DNA of 39,258 nt from Nocardia brasiliensis IFM 10847 (GCF_000710915.1 NZ_BAUA01000014.1:1-39258); one strand, 5' to 3'; positions 16,554 through 24,493 are shown, counted from the first letter of the stretch. The notes: generated from the sequence alone by a model not told the origin. Program-made: numbers and translations.

Positions 16554-16856
16554 ATGTCTGTAGCAGGGATCTGGGACCTGAGCATCGCCACCCGCCTCGG
16601 TGACATCAAAGTCGTCCTGGAACTCCAGCAGGACAACGGTGTGCTCACCGGTACCGCGCGCGCCTCCGGAAAGAAGCGGCCGCTCGACGACATCGAGTTC
16701 GACGGTGAACTGCTGAGCTGGCGTCAGACCCTCACCCGCCGCTTGATGCGGCTCGACCTCGCCTTCGCCATGACCACCGAGGGGGACAGCATGAGCGGAA
16801 CGTGCGTCACCGGCCGGTTCCCGGCCGTCCACGTCACCGGCGCGCGGCGCGCCTGA
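16554..16856 (+). CDS. Small beta-rich protein, 100 aa, unknown function
   Basis: A 100-residue protein that alternates short amphipathic strands and glycine turns (GIWDLSIATRLGDIKVVLELQQDNGVLTGTARASG...DIEFDGELLSWRQTL...LAFAMTTEGDSMSGTCVTGRF), a pattern like small lipocalin/beta-barrel modules. No signal peptide. GGAAGGA lies 9-15 nt before ATG 16554. It is 64 bp after the DUF418 gene and converges with the DUF4383 gene (9 bp apart). Function unknown. Confidence 0.8.
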   Translation: MSVAGIWDLSIATRLGDIKVVLELQQDNGVLTGTARASGKKRPLDDIEFDGELLSWRQTLTRRLMRLDLAFAMTTEGDSMSGTCVTGRFPAVHVTGARRA

Positions 16857-16865
16857 AGCTCTGTC

Positions 16866-17351
16866 TCAGCGCACCACCGCCGTGGCGGGCCGGGTACGCA
16901 GCGGCGTGCCGAACGCGATGAGCGCGGCGATGGTCAGCGCCAGGCCACCCTCTACCGCGTGCACGTAGTTGCCGAAGGTATCGACGGCCATGAAGCGCAG
17001 GACGTTGTCGCCGCCGAAGAATCCGAAACCGGCGATGACGAGATAGAACCAGCCGCAACCGATCCCGTACGCGAACGCCCTGCGTGGCGAACGGACCAGG
17101 AACAACCCGGCGATACCGGTGCCGAGATGGAACAGCGCGTGCCAGCCGTTGACCGTAACCGGAATGAACCCGAACACCATCACCGTGCACGACTTCATGT
17201 GCACACCGAACGAGAAACTCGAGCACATCGCGAACGCGACCGGACCATTGCTGACGAACCACAGCGAGAGCAGCAGCAACAGCAGCTGACCAGGGGTGCG
17301 CCGGACGTCGGCGAGATAACGCGGTAGGGCGCCGTGGGCAGTGGCAAGCAT
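16866..17351 (-). CDS. DUF4383-family membrane protein
   Basis: A 161-residue membrane protein with four hydrophobic segments. VNGWHALFHLGTGIAGLFLVRSPRRAFAYGIGCGWFYLVIAGFGFFGGDNVLRFMAVDTFGNYVHAVEGGLALTIA matches the DUF4383 pattern (NxxHxxxHL, then DNxxH). Function of the family is unknown. ATG 17351 has GAGAGG 9 nt upstream. The gene is divergent from a TetR regulator across a 103-bp gap containing two near-identical palindromes, so it is almost certainly controlled by that regulator. Confidence 0.88.
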   Translation of the reverse strand: MLATAHGALPRYLADVRRTPGQLLLLLLSLWFVSNGPVAFAMCSSFSFGVHMKSCTVMVFGFIPVTVNGWHALFHLGTGIAGLFLVRSPRRAFAYGIGCGWFYLVIAGFGFFGGDNVLRFMAVDTFGNYVHAVEGGLALTIAALIAFGTPLRTRPATAVVR

Positions 17352-17373
17352 CGGTACCGGCCTCTCGTCGGCT

Positions 17374-17428
17374 CTAAGTCGATCGGCTTAGAAAGTACGG
17401 TGAGTATGATTTAAGCCGATCGGCTTAG
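17374..17428. promoter_or_regulatory. Twin palindromic TetR operators in the DUF4383/tetR divergent promoter
   Basis: Operator 1 at 17374-17391 is CTAAGTCGATCGGCTTAG (one mismatched pair). Operator 2 at 17411-17428 contains TAAGCCGATCGGCTTA (17412-17427), a perfect 16-bp palindrome. The centres are 37 bp apart. TATGAT at 17405-17410, just left of operator 2, looks like the -10 box of the tetR promoter, so bound repressor would block it. Operator 1 ends 23 bp upstream of the DUF4383 start. Confidence 0.85.
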
Positions 17429-17454
17429 TCAAGGCCGAGAAAGGTGGACCGCAG

Positions 17455-18015
17455 GTGGCAGGCGATACCCGCGCTCGGATGATCCGGAAGGCGACGCTGC
17501 TGTTCCGTGGCCAGGGCTACGCCGGAACCGGGTTGCGCGAGGTCACCGCCGCGGCCGGCACTCACCGCGGAGTGACCTACCATCACTTCCCGCGCGGCAA
17601 GACCGAACTCGCCGAAGAGGTGCTCGCGTACCTCGACACGACTGTCAGCCCCCTCATCGCCGCGGTCTGCGCCGAACAGCAACCCGTGGCGGCCATGCAC
17701 GCCATCCTGGCCGGGGCCAAGGTAGTGATGGCGGGCGGCGATCAACCGCCCGGCTGCGCGGTGGCCGCTGTCACCCTGGGGGCCGGACCCGACGACCATT
17801 CCCTACATGAGGCCACCCGTGCCATCTTCCGGCGGTGGCAGCAGCCGTTCCAGGAATGCTTGCAGCGCAACGGTTTCGACGAAGTCGATGCGAGGAATCT
17901 GGCGACCCTCTTGATCGCGGGCATGGAAGGGGCACTGGTGCTCTGTCGTGCCGAGGGGACTACCGAGCCGATCGACCGGGTAGCGGCTGCGCTCGAATAC
18001 GCCTTGGCTCGCTGA
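17455..18015 (+). CDS. TetR-family regulator, YxaF/LmrA-like
   Basis: A 186-residue TetR protein. Its helix-turn-helix (ARMIRKATLLFRGQGYAGTGLREVTAAAGTHRGVTYHHFPRGKTEL) and the C-terminal block with GDQPPGCAVAAVTLGA resemble the LmrA/YxaF branch, whose members repress membrane transport genes. GTG 17455 is the start; a longer frame is blocked by the operators. The protein most likely binds the two palindromes at 17374-17428 to repress itself and the divergent DUF4383 membrane gene. A strong hairpin terminator follows the stop by 8 bp. Confidence 0.92.
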   Translation: MAGDTRARMIRKATLLFRGQGYAGTGLREVTAAAGTHRGVTYHHFPRGKTELAEEVLAYLDTTVSPLIAAVCAEQQPVAAMHAILAGAKVVMAGGDQPPGCAVAAVTLGAGPDDHSLHEATRAIFRRWQQPFQECLQRNGFDEVDARNLATLLIAGMEGALVLCRAEGTTEPIDRVAAALEYALAR

Positions 18016-18023
18016 TATTTCGC

Positions 18024-18058
18024 ACCGGCCCTGCGGTGGCAACTGCCACCGGGCCGGT
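18024..18058 (+). terminator. Strong hairpin terminator after the tetR-like gene
   Basis: Nested stem: ACCGGCCC (18024-18031) with GGGCCGGT (18051-18058), and inside it GGTGGCA (18035-18041) with TGCCACC (18044-18050), joined by a TGC bulge. It starts 8 bp after the tetR stop. Confidence 0.8.
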
Positions 18059-18366
18059 CTGGTTGACCACGATCACTTGTGCCCAGGAGTCGAGCGTGGC
18101 GTCCTGGATGCCGGGCACGACGTTCGACTGGCTAGGTTCTGCCTCGGAGTGCTGAGGTGGGCCTGTGGCCCGGCCTCTCCAGCACTCTTTTCCCAAGCGG
18201 CTCGAAACGCCACCACAGCCAGACGACCACGCCGGAACCCCCACCCCGCGCACCCGACCTGCACCTAAAGCCTGGTACGGCACATGACGTGCTCAGCACC
18301 ATCCCGGTAACTCCTGCGGCAGGTGTACCGAACCAGGCAGTCGCGGAGGGGACTTCGCGACAGAAC
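18059..18366. other. About 310 bp without a recognisable gene
   Basis: Lies between the tetR terminator and the 3' end of the truncated aldo/keto reductase. Minus-strand frames here are short and have poor third-position bias, and I recognise no protein remnant, repeat or tRNA. It may be decayed DNA next to the broken gene. Confidence 0.5.
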
Positions 18367-18960
18367 CTAGCTCCGAGCGACCTCGGCGGTGTGCGCTGGG
18401 GTGTAGCGCTCGCCCCTCACCTGGTCGCTCAGCGGGTCCAGCGCGGCCAGCGCCTCGGCGTCCAGGGTGAGTTGCAGCGCGTCCGCGTTCTGTTCCAGCC
18501 GGGCCGGACTGCGGGTGCCCGGAATGGCGGCCACCGCCACTCCGAGCCGCTCGGCCTGGGCGTACACCCAGGCCAGCGCCACCTGGGCGGGGGTGGCGCC
18601 CAGCCGGTCGGCCACTTCGCGCACGGTCTGCGCGATCGTCTCGTTGGCCTCGCCCGCCGCGCTGGCGAAACGGGGGTTGGTGCGTCGGAAGTCCTTCTCG
18701 CCCAACGTGGAACGGTCCAGGGAGCCGGTCAGGAACCCGCGCCCCAGTGGCGAGTACGGCACCAGCCCGACGCCCAGTTCGGCCATCACCGGGGTGATCG
18801 CCTCGACGTCGCGGGTCCACAGCGAGTATTCGCTCTGCACCGTGGTGATCGGGTGCACCGCGTGCGCCCGGCGCAGCAGTTCGCCGTCGACCTCGGACAG
18901 GCCCAGATGGCGGACCTTGCCCGCTTCGACAAGCTCGGCCATCGCGCCGGGCAGTACCTC
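18367..18960 (-). pseudogene. 5'-truncated aldo/keto reductase
   Basis: From about [20 protein letters not shown] to [16 protein letters not shown] the frame is a clear C-terminal two-thirds of an NADP-dependent aldo/keto reductase ([46 protein letters not shown]). Intact relatives are about 330 residues; this piece has about 195. The missing first ~135 residues contain the catalytic Asp, Tyr, Lys and His, so the product cannot be a normal reductase. The frame continues open to 19011, but that part reads through the MerR-type promoter at 18981-19011 and has no family similarity. The break therefore lies between the promoter and the conserved part, as if an internal deletion removed the 5' half of the gene. 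An in-frame ATG at 18942 could still give a short protein. Confidence 0.8.
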
Positions 18961-18980
18961 GGAGGCTGACGAACGACCCG

Positions 18981-19011
18981 ACACTAGGACTTGGAGTGCA
19001 CTCCAAGTCAA
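18981..19011 (-). promoter_or_regulatory. MerR-type promoter: perfect 22-bp palindrome in a 19-bp spacer
   Basis: On the minus strand a -35 box TTGACT (19011-19006) and a -10 box TAGTGT (18986-18981) are 19 bp apart. A perfect 22-bp palindrome at 18988-19009 (half-site GACTTGGAGTG) fills the spacer. The long spacer with a central dyad is the defining feature of promoters activated by MerR-family proteins. It points into the truncated aldo/keto reductase. No MerR gene is seen in the window. Confidence 0.82.
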
Positions 19012-19099
19012 GCCCGTCGAACCGACCCACTCGATAGGTCAGCGCTGAGCGATAGCGCAGGCGCGCAACGGTATCCGCTGAGCAGCGCCAGAACGGGCG

Positions 19100-19945
19100 T
19101 CAGTCGACGGGCTCCGTGCGGGCGGACTGCAGGATGTCGAGGAGCTTGCGGCCGAAGGCATCCGGGTGCTGGTTGAGTCCGCCGTGACCGCCGGGGAATT
19201 CGACCAGCGGGGTGCCGAGGCGTTCGGCCAAGGTCGCGGCCGGGCGGTACGGCAGGGTGCCGGGGGATTCCGCGCCGACGGCGAGGACGAGACGCTCGGC
19301 GACGGCAGCCAGTGCCGCTTCGTCGGGCAGATGCGAAGTGATCTGGCGCAGTTCGTGTTCCAGCATGATCGGCAGGTTGGCCATGACGCGCGCGACCATG
19401 TCGGCGGCACGCGGCGGTAGCGTCGCCGGGTCCGGCAGGCCCCGCACCTGCGCCCCGACACCGGCGGCGAAGTGCGCACCGGCGACCGCCGCGCCTTCGC
19501 GATGAAACAGCTCGTAGACCTCGTCGACGAACGTGCGATGGTCGGCCGCGTCGGGCAGCAGGCCGAAGGAGGGCGGTTCGTGCGCGACGACGAGGGCGAG
19601 TCGCTCGGGGTGCCGGGCGAGCAGGTCGAGTGCGACGACCGCACCGCCGCTGGCGCCGAAGACATACACCGATTCCTCTGCGGGAGCACGATCTTCGATG
19701 AGGCGGTGGATGTCCTCGCTCATCACCTCGACCTGTTGATCCACCAGCGGGCCGTCGAGCGGGCTGCGGGAATAGCCGCGTGGATCGGCGGCCAGCACCG
19801 TGAAATGCGGCACGAGCAGTTCGGCGAGGTGATCGAACATCGCCGCGTCCGCACCGCTGCCGGGCAGCAGCACCAGCAGTGGCCCGCTGCCGCGCTCTTC
19901 GTAGAACAGCGTCGCACCGGGAACTTTCAGCGTGCCGGACTTCAT
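19100..19945 (-). CDS. Alpha/beta hydrolase
   Basis: A 281-residue alpha/beta-hydrolase-fold protein. The oxyanion-hole strand PLLVLLPGSGADAAMFDHLA, the nucleophile elbow G-A-S99-G-G (VYVFGASGGAVVALDLLARHP) and the late His region (FPGGHGGLNQHPDAF) support an active hydrolase. It lacks a signal peptide, so it is cytoplasmic. The substrate is unknown. Its ATG overlaps the stop of the TetR gene by four bases (ATGA), so the two are cotranscribed and translationally coupled, and the hydrolase is probably induced by the ligand of that TetR protein. Confidence 0.92.
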   Translation of the reverse strand: MKSGTLKVPGATLFYEERGSGPLLVLLPGSGADAAMFDHLAELLVPHFTVLAADPRGYSRSPLDGPLVDQQVEVMSEDIHRLIEDRAPAEESVYVFGASGGAVVALDLLARHPERLALVVAHEPPSFGLLPDAADHRTFVDEVYELFHREGAAVAGAHFAAGVGAQVRGLPDPATLPPRAADMVARVMANLPIMLEHELRQITSHLPDEAALAAVAERLVLAVGAESPGTLPYRPAATLAERLGTPLVEFPGGHGGLNQHPDAFGRKLLDILQSARTEPVD

Positions 19946-20532
19946 GATTCTTCCTTCTTCTCCGGAGACGGCCACTGCTCGAGGGCGACGTGCAGGGCGT
20001 CGATGATGCGTTCCCAGGAGGCGGCGGTATCGCGGGAGTGCTGGAAACCGCCGCCGGCCTCCAATGCCGCGTAGCCGTGAAAGGTGCTGCGCAACAAGCG
20101 GACCGCGTCGGTGAGGTCCGGTTCGGTCAACCCGTAGGCGCGCAACATGCTGTAGGTGAGTTCGACGGCACGCGCCGCTGTGGCACCGGCGTCGACCAGA
20201 CCCGGCGGCACCGGCGACTGGGTCGCGGCGTAGCGGCCGGGGTGGCGCAGGGCGTAGTCGCGCCAGGTGTGCGCGTACGCCGCGAGGGCGTCGCGACCCG
20301 CGCGGCCCGCGACGGCGGCCGCGATGAGGTCGGTCTTCTCCGCCGCCGCCAGCACAGTCACCCGCGCCCGCAATTCCTGCAGGTTCTTGACGTGCGAATA
20401 GAGGCTGGCGTCCTTGACGCCGAACTGCTTGGCCAGCGCCGACATGGTGACGCCGTCGAAACCGATCGCGTCCGCGAGATCGGCGGCCGCGCGCGTGATC
20501 CGATCCGCGCTCAGACCCGCTCGTGCCATCAT
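19942..20532 (-). CDS. TetR-family regulator with WHG-type C-terminal domain
   Basis: A 196-residue TetR protein. The helix-turn-helix ITRAAADLADAIGFDGVTMSALAKQFGVKDASLYSHVKNLQEL is followed by the YxxTWRDYALRHPGRYAATQ region typical of TetR proteins with the WHG (TetR_C_13) domain. ATG 20532 is chosen because GGGAGG lies 7 nt upstream; GTG 20538 is too close to that site and ATG 20529 is also possible. It overlaps the downstream alpha/beta hydrolase by ATGA. Palindromes just upstream (20549-20587) are the likely autoregulatory operator. Confidence 0.91.
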   Translation of the reverse strand: MMARAGLSADRITRAAADLADAIGFDGVTMSALAKQFGVKDASLYSHVKNLQELRARVTVLAAAEKTDLIAAAVAGRAGRDALAAYAHTWRDYALRHPGRYAATQSPVPPGLVDAGATAARAVELTYSMLRAYGLTEPDLTDAVRLLRSTFHGYAALEAGGGFQHSRDTAASWERIIDALHVALEQWPSPEKKEES

Positions 20533-20548
20533 GCGCACACCTCCCCGT

Positions 20549-20587
20549 AACTAGGCTTCCTAGTTTATAACCTAATACAACTAGGTT
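20549..20587. promoter_or_regulatory. TetR operator candidates upstream of the tetR-hydrolase operon
   Basis: A perfect 17-bp inverted repeat AACTAGG-CTT-CCTAGTT (20549-20565) starts 17 bp upstream of the tetR start. A second dyad, AACCTA (20569-20574) with TAGGTT (20582-20587), shares the CTAGG core. The region is much AT-richer than its surroundings, as expected for the operon promoter. Confidence 0.75.
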
Positions 20588-20645
20588 TTGCAACCGGAGA
20601 CGGTCGGAGGTGCTGAGGACGTTGTCCGTTCGGGTGAGCCCGGCA

Positions 20646-20680
20646 CCTGGGCGGCGGCGCTGCCCTCACCGCCGCCCAGG
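20646..20680. other. 12-bp perfect inverted repeat in the gap between operons
   Basis: Arms CCTGGGCGGCGG (20646-20657) and CCGCCGCCCAGG (20669-20680) with an 11-nt loop. It lies upstream of the tetR-hydrolase promoter and downstream of the esterase terminator, where it could act as a second terminator for read-through on the minus strand. Confidence 0.5.
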
Positions 20681-20715
20681 ACGAGCACCGGGCCGCCCGA
20701 GACGAAGGCGCCCGG

Positions 20716-20755
20716 CGTTGGTGACCGGGGCGGTCCGGCGCCCCGGTCACCAACG
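20716..20755 (-). terminator. Strong terminator hairpin after the secreted hydrolase gene
   Basis: Perfect 17-bp arms (20716-20732 and 20739-20755; outer end CGTTGG/CCAACG) with a 6-nt loop, beginning immediately after the stop codon at 20757-20759. One of the strongest hairpins in the window. Confidence 0.88.
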
Positions 20756-20756
20756 A

Positions 20757-22571
20757 CTACGGGGTCAAGCCCCGGATGAACTCGGCGAGATACTGGCCAC
20801 TGTAGTCCGGTTTTCCGTTGTTCTGGACCGCGGCCGCGCCGATGGTGTCCACGTGGGTGTAGCCGGGCAGCTGCTCGACCTGTGCGGTCGGCGGCGCGGG
20901 AAGCCAAGTGCCGACGCCGTATTGGACCACGCTGTCGCCGGCGTACGCGATGAAGTTCGGCTTCGTCCGGCTCATGTTGTGGTAGCGCAGGTTCACCATG
21001 TCGCCGGTGCGCGCGCCGCCGAAACCGGCGCCGATATCGATGATCATCCGCAGCGGGAAGTAGGTCTCCCAGTACGCCGTCGGCCAGCCGGTGCCCAATT
21101 GCCTTGCCACCTCGTGGATATCGGCGGTCTCCCGGTTCGGCGCCGTCCACGGGACGCCGACGACGTCGTTGTAGTTGCGCCACGAATACAGCGCCGCGCG
21201 GTCGGTGGGGCCCACCCGGGTCTGCGGCCCGGCGCTCATCCGCAGGTAGTTGCCCAGCACCGGAACCTGGGTCAGCCCACCGTGATTCGGGAACGTCTTC
21301 TCGGCCACCGGGCCGCCCGCCAACGCGCCGACACCCTGCTGGAGCAGCGCGAAATTGCCCGAGTTGTTGTCGATGAACGTGCCGAGCAGCGCCGCATTGG
21401 TGAATCGATAGTCGCGGATGGTGCCCTCACCGTTCGCGCCGCCCGTGACCGCGGCCGCCCAGCTCGGGCTGAACAGAGTGGTGAGTGTCGCCTCGATATC
21501 GGGATCGTGGATGTGCGCGAGCAGCTGGCTTTCCGCGTCCGGCTCCAGATGCGCGGCGAGCCCGGCCAACCGGTAGAGCATCATCGCCTTGGTGCCGATC
21601 ACCGGCATCGGGCCGAGCGTGCGCATCGGCAGCGCGCCGCTGTCGAATCCGGCCTTGAGCACCCCATTGGTGGGGCCGGTGATGGCTTCGGTGACATCGC
21701 GGAAGAACGGCGTGTTCTGGATCGCGGCCGGATCCGAGGAGACCATGGAGTCCTGCGCGGCGAAGGCGGCGCACTGGTTGTAGCCGGCGTCGGCCTGCGT
21801 GCCCGGGTTGCCGTCGAAATCCCAGTCCGAGAAGAAGCCGGTGACCAGCCCGCCCATCGAGATGCCGGTGCAGACGTATTTCCGTTGCCGCTCAGCCTGA
21901 TCCGGGAGCTCGTGCAGCATGATCTCGTACTGGTCGCGCACCACTCGCTCCAGGCCGAAAGCATCCAGGATGGGCAGGTCCGCCGAGGCCTTGAACCCGG
22001 CGAAGGTGCGGCCCTCGAGCGGCTTGCCGTTGAAGTAGTAGTCGACCGCGTCGAGATAGTTGCCCGACTGCAATGCGTAGTCGAAGCCGACTGTCTCATC
22101 CAAGCAGGAGCCGCGCCGGGCCAGCGCCCAGAATTCGACGTTGCGACCGAGCGACTTCGCCGAACGCACCGTGTTCGCCGCGACGCCGTCGGAATTGATT
22201 GCGCCGCCGATCATTCCGCCCTGCTGCACCACCACGGCGTCCGCGTCCCGCGCGTCCTGTGGACTGCCCGCCGCACGGTAGCGCAGATATCCGGTGCGCT
22301 CGCACGACCCCGGATGCGGTGCGGCGCTTGCCGGTAGCGGGAGCAGAAAGCTCACGTAGGAGACCGCGATGCCGTCCCGGGTCGCGATCTGCTGCTCCTG
22401 CCGGTCCGTGGCGGCCGACGCGGGCGGATCTTCCGCTGCCGCCGAGCCCGGTGGTAGCAGACCGGCGGCGACCACCGTCATCGCTACTGTTGCCGCCCAA
22501 CCGTTTCGGCGCCCGCCACGCCCCCACCCCTGCTGTTTCGGCCGTCCGAGACGCCGTGTCGCTCTTGCCAC
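20757..22571 (-). CDS. Secreted alpha/beta hydrolase-like protein, 604 aa
   Basis: The N-terminus has several arginines, then a hydrophobic stretch ending in small residues (AATVAMTVVAAGLLPPGSAAA-ED), a probable Sec/Tat signal peptide cleaved near residue 46. The mature protein has a nucleophile elbow G-I-S238-M-G-G (YVCTGISMGGLVTG) and a late His/Asp region (PGYTHVD), so it is probably an extracellular esterase or lipase-like hydrolase. Two or more cysteines (SCERTG, SCLDE, QCAAF) could form disulfides, consistent with export. I cannot assign a named family. The GTG start at 22571 lacks a clear ribosome-binding site; an internal ATG at residue 31 would destroy the signal peptide. Transcription ends in the 17-bp hairpin. 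Confidence 0.78.
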   Translation of the reverse strand: MARATRRLGRPKQQGWGRGGRRNGWAATVAMTVVAAGLLPPGSAAAEDPPASAATDRQEQQIATRDGIAVSYVSFLLPLPASAAPHPGSCERTGYLRYRAAGSPQDARDADAVVVQQGGMIGGAINSDGVAANTVRSAKSLGRNVEFWALARRGSCLDETVGFDYALQSGNYLDAVDYYFNGKPLEGRTFAGFKASADLPILDAFGLERVVRDQYEIMLHELPDQAERQRKYVCTGISMGGLVTGFFSDWDFDGNPGTQADAGYNQCAAFAAQDSMVSSDPAAIQNTPFFRDVTEAITGPTNGVLKAGFDSGALPMRTLGPMPVIGTKAMMLYRLAGLAAHLEPDAESQLLAHIHDPDIEATLTTLFSPSWAAAVTGGANGEGTIRDYRFTNAALLGTFIDNNSGNFALLQQGVGALAGGPVAEKTFPNHGGLTQVPVLGNYLRMSAGPQTRVGPTDRAALYSWRNYNDVVGVPWTAPNRETADIHEVARQLGTGWPTAYWETYFPLRMIIDIGAGFGGARTGDMVNLRYHNMSRTKPNFIAYAGDSVVQYGVGTWLPAPPTAQVEQLPGYTHVDTIGAAAVQNNGKPDYSGQYLAEFIRGLTP

Positions 22572-22798
22572 GGTTAGTCACGTTGCCACCCACCGTGTCC
22601 CACGTCACTGGTGCATTTGTCAGGAGATTCCCGCCCACCTAGTGCATTCCAACAACTTTCGTGCCCGCGCGGGTCCTGCGACTCAGACGGCAGAAGCCGA
22701 CCGGCGGGTCAGGCTTTGTGTGCGGACGCTCGGCCGCACCTCTACGGCGCTTTCTCAACGCCGGAAACTTGACCGGCGCATCGCATAGTGTCGAGGAC

Positions 22799-24493
22799 AT
22801 GACGGAGCTGGCCGAAATGGTCGAACGCCTCGCGCGAGAGTTCGCGGAATCCGGAGCGACCGGTGGGACATTGCGCATGCACCACAGCCAGTGGAGCAAC
22901 GGAATTGATCCGTCGTACGTGGTCGGCACGGATCGGGTGCACCAGGTGACCGGCAGACGCGAACTGGCCCACGCAGTGCGCGCCGAACTCGGCGTCGATA
23001 TGGACGGCGTAGTAGAAATGCGCCTTCGGCTGTCCGGCGACAGCTACGAGTTCCAATACCTGTGCACCCCCGGCTCCAGCGAGCGCTTTTGGGACGCTGC
23101 GCGACGGCTGGTCCTGGACCCCGACTATCGATATCCGGGACATCGGCAACCGATCACGGCGGCCGACACGGTGCCCGACGACCGGTCCACCGACCCGGCG
23201 GTCCTGGCGACAGTGCGTGAGTTGGTAAGTGAGTACATCGAGGCCTACACAGCGGCCCACCAGCGTGGACCCGAACTGGCCGCAGGTGCGGCCGAGGCCG
23301 ACATCGCCGCGGCGGAGGCGCGGATCGGCCGACGGCTGCCGGAAGACCTGCGGGCCCTGTATCGGCTGGTCGGCCACGACCACGACGACCGTGGGGTGCT
23401 CGGTATCACCCGCCTGTCGCCGCTCAGCGACGTCGCCGCGAGTCATCTGTCCGACAGTCCGACGGTGATGGGGTTGTCGGCGGACAGTCGATCCGTGGGG
23501 GACGACTCGTTGTTCACCGGCGATCGCGTGGTGTCAGAAGGCTGGCCGCACGGCACGATCCAACGCGTCTCGCGCAGTGCGGGGTGGATCTTCCTCGGCA
23601 CCAGCGACCGCAACGCACACGCGGTCGACCTGGATCCCGGTCCGGCCGGTCGCCGCGGCCAGTTGATCGATATCGGTCTCGGGTACGATTCGGCCACGCG
23701 CTGGGCCGTATCGGTGACCGAGGCACTGCAGAAGTCGATCGAGTCGCAGCGGGCCGGGGAGAACTTCGGGAGTCTGTACGACACAGCGCAACCCGCCCAC
23801 ACTCGTCGACTGGACGACCCCGCCGAGACGATCGATGATCTGCCCGACAAGTTCGCCGTGCAGAAACTCGATCTCCGCAGCCGCGACTCGTTCGACGCCG
23901 CCGAACTCGCCGCACTGCCGATGCTGCGCCAACTGCGGCTCGAGGGCATTCGAACCTTGAATCTTGCAGTGCCGCAGGATATTCCTCTCGAATCACTGCG
24001 GGTGAGCGGCCCGCATTTCGACCTGGAGCCGCTGTCGGGCCACCCCGTGCTGTGGGACGTACACCTGGCCGGAGCGCAGCATCCGGTACGCCTCGCGCCG
24101 CTCGCTGCGCTGAAAAACCTCCAGCGACTGGACATCTCCGAGATCGACGCCGCCGATCCAGAGATCGTCGCCGAACTGGCGAATCTGCGCGTCCTCGTGG
24201 CGAACCTTCAGCAGTGGCGTCGACTGCGCGAACTCGACGCCGTACCCGCACATCTCGCCGCAGCGGAGTTGGCCGGAGACGCCTCGTTCGCCGACGAAGC
24301 GGCCTGGGCCGACACCTTCGGCCGCGGTGCCGAGTTCGCCGAATTGCCCGTCATCCGCGGCGCCCTCGGCGAGGTTCGAGTCCGGCCACAACCCGAGTCC
24401 GAAGACTCGGCAGCGCAAATAGCCGACGTCATGGCGGACGTCCCCTGGAACCTACTGCTCCAATTGCGCCGAGAGCCGGAGTCCGGCGCGTAG
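22799..24493 (+). CDS. SMI1/KNR4 (SUKH) domain protein with leucine-rich C-terminal part
   Basis: A 564-residue cytoplasmic protein. From about residue 165 (ADIAAAEARIGRRLPEDLRALYRLVGHDHDDRGVLGITRLSPLSDV) to about 285 (GWIFLGTSDRNAHAVDLDPGPAGRRGQLIDIG) it matches the SUKH/SMI1-KNR4 fold, a domain widely used as immunity protein against polymorphic toxins. Residues about 360-520 carry leucine-rich-repeat-like spacing (LDLRSRDSFDAAELAALPMLRQLRLEGIRTLNL; LAPLAALKNLQRLDISEIDA). The first 150 residues are unassigned. No toxin gene is adjacent, so the immunity role is not supported by context. ATG 22799 is chosen since the frame upstream to 22661 has no similarity; GAGG lies close before it. Confidence 0.85.
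   Translation: MTELAEMVERLAREFAESGATGGTLRMHHSQWSNGIDPSYVVGTDRVHQVTGRRELAHAVRAELGVDMDGVVEMRLRLSGDSYEFQYLCTPGSSERFWDAARRLVLDPDYRYPGHRQPITAADTVPDDRSTDPAVLATVRELVSEYIEAYTAAHQRGPELAAGAAEADIAAAEARIGRRLPEDLRALYRLVGHDHDDRGVLGITRLSPLSDVAASHLSDSPTVMGLSADSRSVGDDSLFTGDRVVSEGWPHGTIQRVSRSAGWIFLGTSDRNAHAVDLDPGPAGRRGQLIDIGLGYDSATRWAVSVTEALQKSIESQRAGENFGSLYDTAQPAHTRRLDDPAETIDDLPDKFAVQKLDLRSRDSFDAAELAALPMLRQLRLEGIRTLNLAVPQDIPLESLRVSGPHFDLEPLSGHPVLWDVHLAGAQHPVRLAPLAALKNLQRLDISEIDAADPEIVAELANLRVLVANLQQWRRLRELDAVPAHLAAAELAGDASFADEAAWADTFGRGAEFAELPVIRGALGEVRVRPQPESEDSAAQIADVMADVPWNLLLQLRREPESGA

Noticed and set aside
20581..20715. Possible lipoprotein or secreted protein fragment on the minus strand between the esterase and tetR operons
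   Set aside because: The frame has no start or family similarity, and most of it is accounted for by two hairpins.
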